A stretch of DNA of 6,053 bases from Pseudomonadota bacterium (GTDB taxonomy: Bacteria; Desulfobacterota; Desulfobacteria; Desulfobacterales; RPRI01). Positions 5,413 through 6,053 of this stretch are shown piece after piece. The notes under the pieces are model-generated. The model searched no databases. It worked only from the letters and a program-made list of their open reading frames with translations, and was not told where the DNA came from. The stretch spans positions 1 to 6,053 of the forward strand of contig JAHJRK010000160.1 of the NCBI GenBank assembly GCA_018830925.1, read 5' to 3'. Numbering within the stretch: the stretch's first letter is position 1; every line of letters begins with the position of its first letter. The position numbers were made by a program, and so were the translations under genes.

Positions 5413-5434
5413 TACCAACAGTCAGGCCAATTTA

Positions 5435-6053
5435 ATGAATAATATCAGGAATTTCAGCATAATAGCCCATATTGATCACGGGAAATCAACTCTTTCCGAT
5501 CGCCTGATTCAGGCAACCGGAATCGTTTCCGACAGGGATTTTCAGGACCAGATTTTAGATAGCATGGATATCGAACGGGAAAGAGGAATCACGATAAAAA
5601 GCCAGACAGTCTGTCTTCCCTATAAAGCAAAAGACGGCAATCAATACTTTTTAAACCTCATCGATACACCGGGACATGTCGATTTTTCATATGAAGTCTC
5701 AAGAGCGCTCGCTTCGTGCGAAGGCGCCCTCCTTCTTATTGACGCAAGCCAGGGGGTTGAAGCCCAGACCCTTGCAAACCTTTACCTTGCTATGGAGCAT
5801 AATCTTGTAATCATACCGATAATCAACAAGATAGATCTGCCTTCAGCCGACATCGAAAGGGTAAAGCTGCAGATTGAGGAAGACCTGGGGCTTGACCCTT
5901 CAACCGCCTTACTGGTATCCGCCAAGGAGGGGATAGGAATTGATACCGTGCTTGAAAGCATAGTAAAAATTCTACCCGCCCCTACCGGTGATCCTGACGC
6001 TCCCTTTAAAGCCTTGATTTTTGATTCCCATTATGATGCCTTCCGCGGCACCG
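5435..6053 (+). CDS. lepA: Elongation factor 4 (LepA), N-terminal third, truncated by window end
   Basis: A ribosome-associated translational GTPase thought to back-translocate or remodel stalled ribosomes; 206 of about 600 residues are visible. The start MNNIRNFSIIAHIDHGKST is the canonical LepA N-terminus, which fixes the ATG at 5435; no other in-frame start codon lies between it and the upstream in-frame stop at 5345. The GTP-binding motifs are all present: G1 AHIDHGKS (11-18), the switch I segment ERERGITIKSQT (47-58) with the conserved threonine, G3 DTPGH (77-81) with the catalytic His81, G4 NKID (131-134) and G5 SAK (162-164). IKSQTV, rather than the IDAAHV or ITSAAT seen in related factors, and the following linker AP-TGDP-APFKALIFDSHYDAFRG are typical of LepA. 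In many bacteria lepB (signal peptidase) follows, but that is beyond the window. It is preceded by the repeat-rich spacer. Confidence 0.96.
   Translation, partial: MNNIRNFSIIAHIDHGKSTLSDRLIQATGIVSDRDFQDQILDSMDIERERGITIKSQTVCLPYKAKDGNQYFLNLIDTPGHVDFSYEVSRALASCEGALLLIDASQGVEAQTLANLYLAMEHNLVIIPIINKIDLPSADIERVKLQIEEDLGLDPSTALLVSAKEGIGIDTVLESIVKILPAPTGDPDAPFKALIFDSHYDAFRGT

Larger units (their letters stand above)
4821..5434. other. 614-nt intergenic region, no gene, rich in inverted repeats
   Basis: This gap separates the divergently oriented diguanylate cyclase gene (minus) and lepA (plus). I find no open frame with protein-like character. It is AT-rich in the left two thirds and holds, in order, a promoter-like sequence (4829-4857), a stem-loop (4904-4960), a long hairpin (4975-5064), an inverted pair (5141-5213), a composite folded repeat (5214-5352) and a GC-rich palindrome (5370-5381). 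Such stacking of folded elements is more than two divergent promoters need and looks like an accumulation site for small repeat elements. The promoters of both flanking genes must lie here, but their positions are uncertain. Confidence 0.75.

Noticed and set aside
4821..5434. c-di-GMP riboswitch near the diguanylate cyclase gene
   Set aside because: None of the conserved GEMM riboswitch core sequence is present; the folds seen are long symmetric palindromes instead.

Overview
The window is an ordinary bacterial chromosomal segment of moderate GC content. It holds two groups of tightly packed genes on opposite strands, followed by a repeat-rich spacer and the start of a translation-factor gene. 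The style suggests a Gram-negative delta-proteobacterium (Desulfobacterota, perhaps Desulfobacterales). This rests on the protein flavour, the REC-GGDEF regulator, and intergenic repeat elements that resemble ones I recall from that group. The taxonomic call is inference; no marker gene here proves it.

Plus strand, 1-2382: the 3' end of valS (valyl-tRNA synthetase), then nadC (quinolinate phosphoribosyltransferase) 1 nt later, then a rhomboid-type intramembrane protease starting inside the nadC stop codon (ATGA). The rhomboid carries a C-terminal domain resembling the substrate-binding C-terminal region of DnaJ/Hsp40, an unusual architecture and the most interesting protein here. The spacing implies one transcript with translational coupling.

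2383-2563: the convergent gap between the two groups is almost filled by a 169-bp imperfect palindrome. Its arms are built of 7-bp units of the GGAGTCA/GAATTCA type.

Minus strand, 4820 back to 2564: a three-gene unit with overlapping ends. It encodes a REC-GGDEF response regulator (predicted diguanylate cyclase with an intact c-di-GMP inhibition site), a small GNAT acetyltransferase, and a DUF2156/LPG_synthase_C protein related to the catalytic domain of MprF-type aminoacyl-phospholipid synthases. The arrangement links a phosphorylation-dependent c-di-GMP signal with two acyl- or aminoacyl-transferase-fold proteins of unknown substrate.

4821-5434: a 614-nt gap with no convincing gene but several nested inverted repeats, including a long hairpin at 4975-5064, an inverted pair at 5141-5213 and a composite folded repeat at 5214-5352. 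A plus-strand promoter-like sequence at 4829-4857 could transcribe it. After it comes lepA (elongation factor 4), cut off by the window end.

I see no tRNA, rRNA, CRISPR array, transposase or phage gene.
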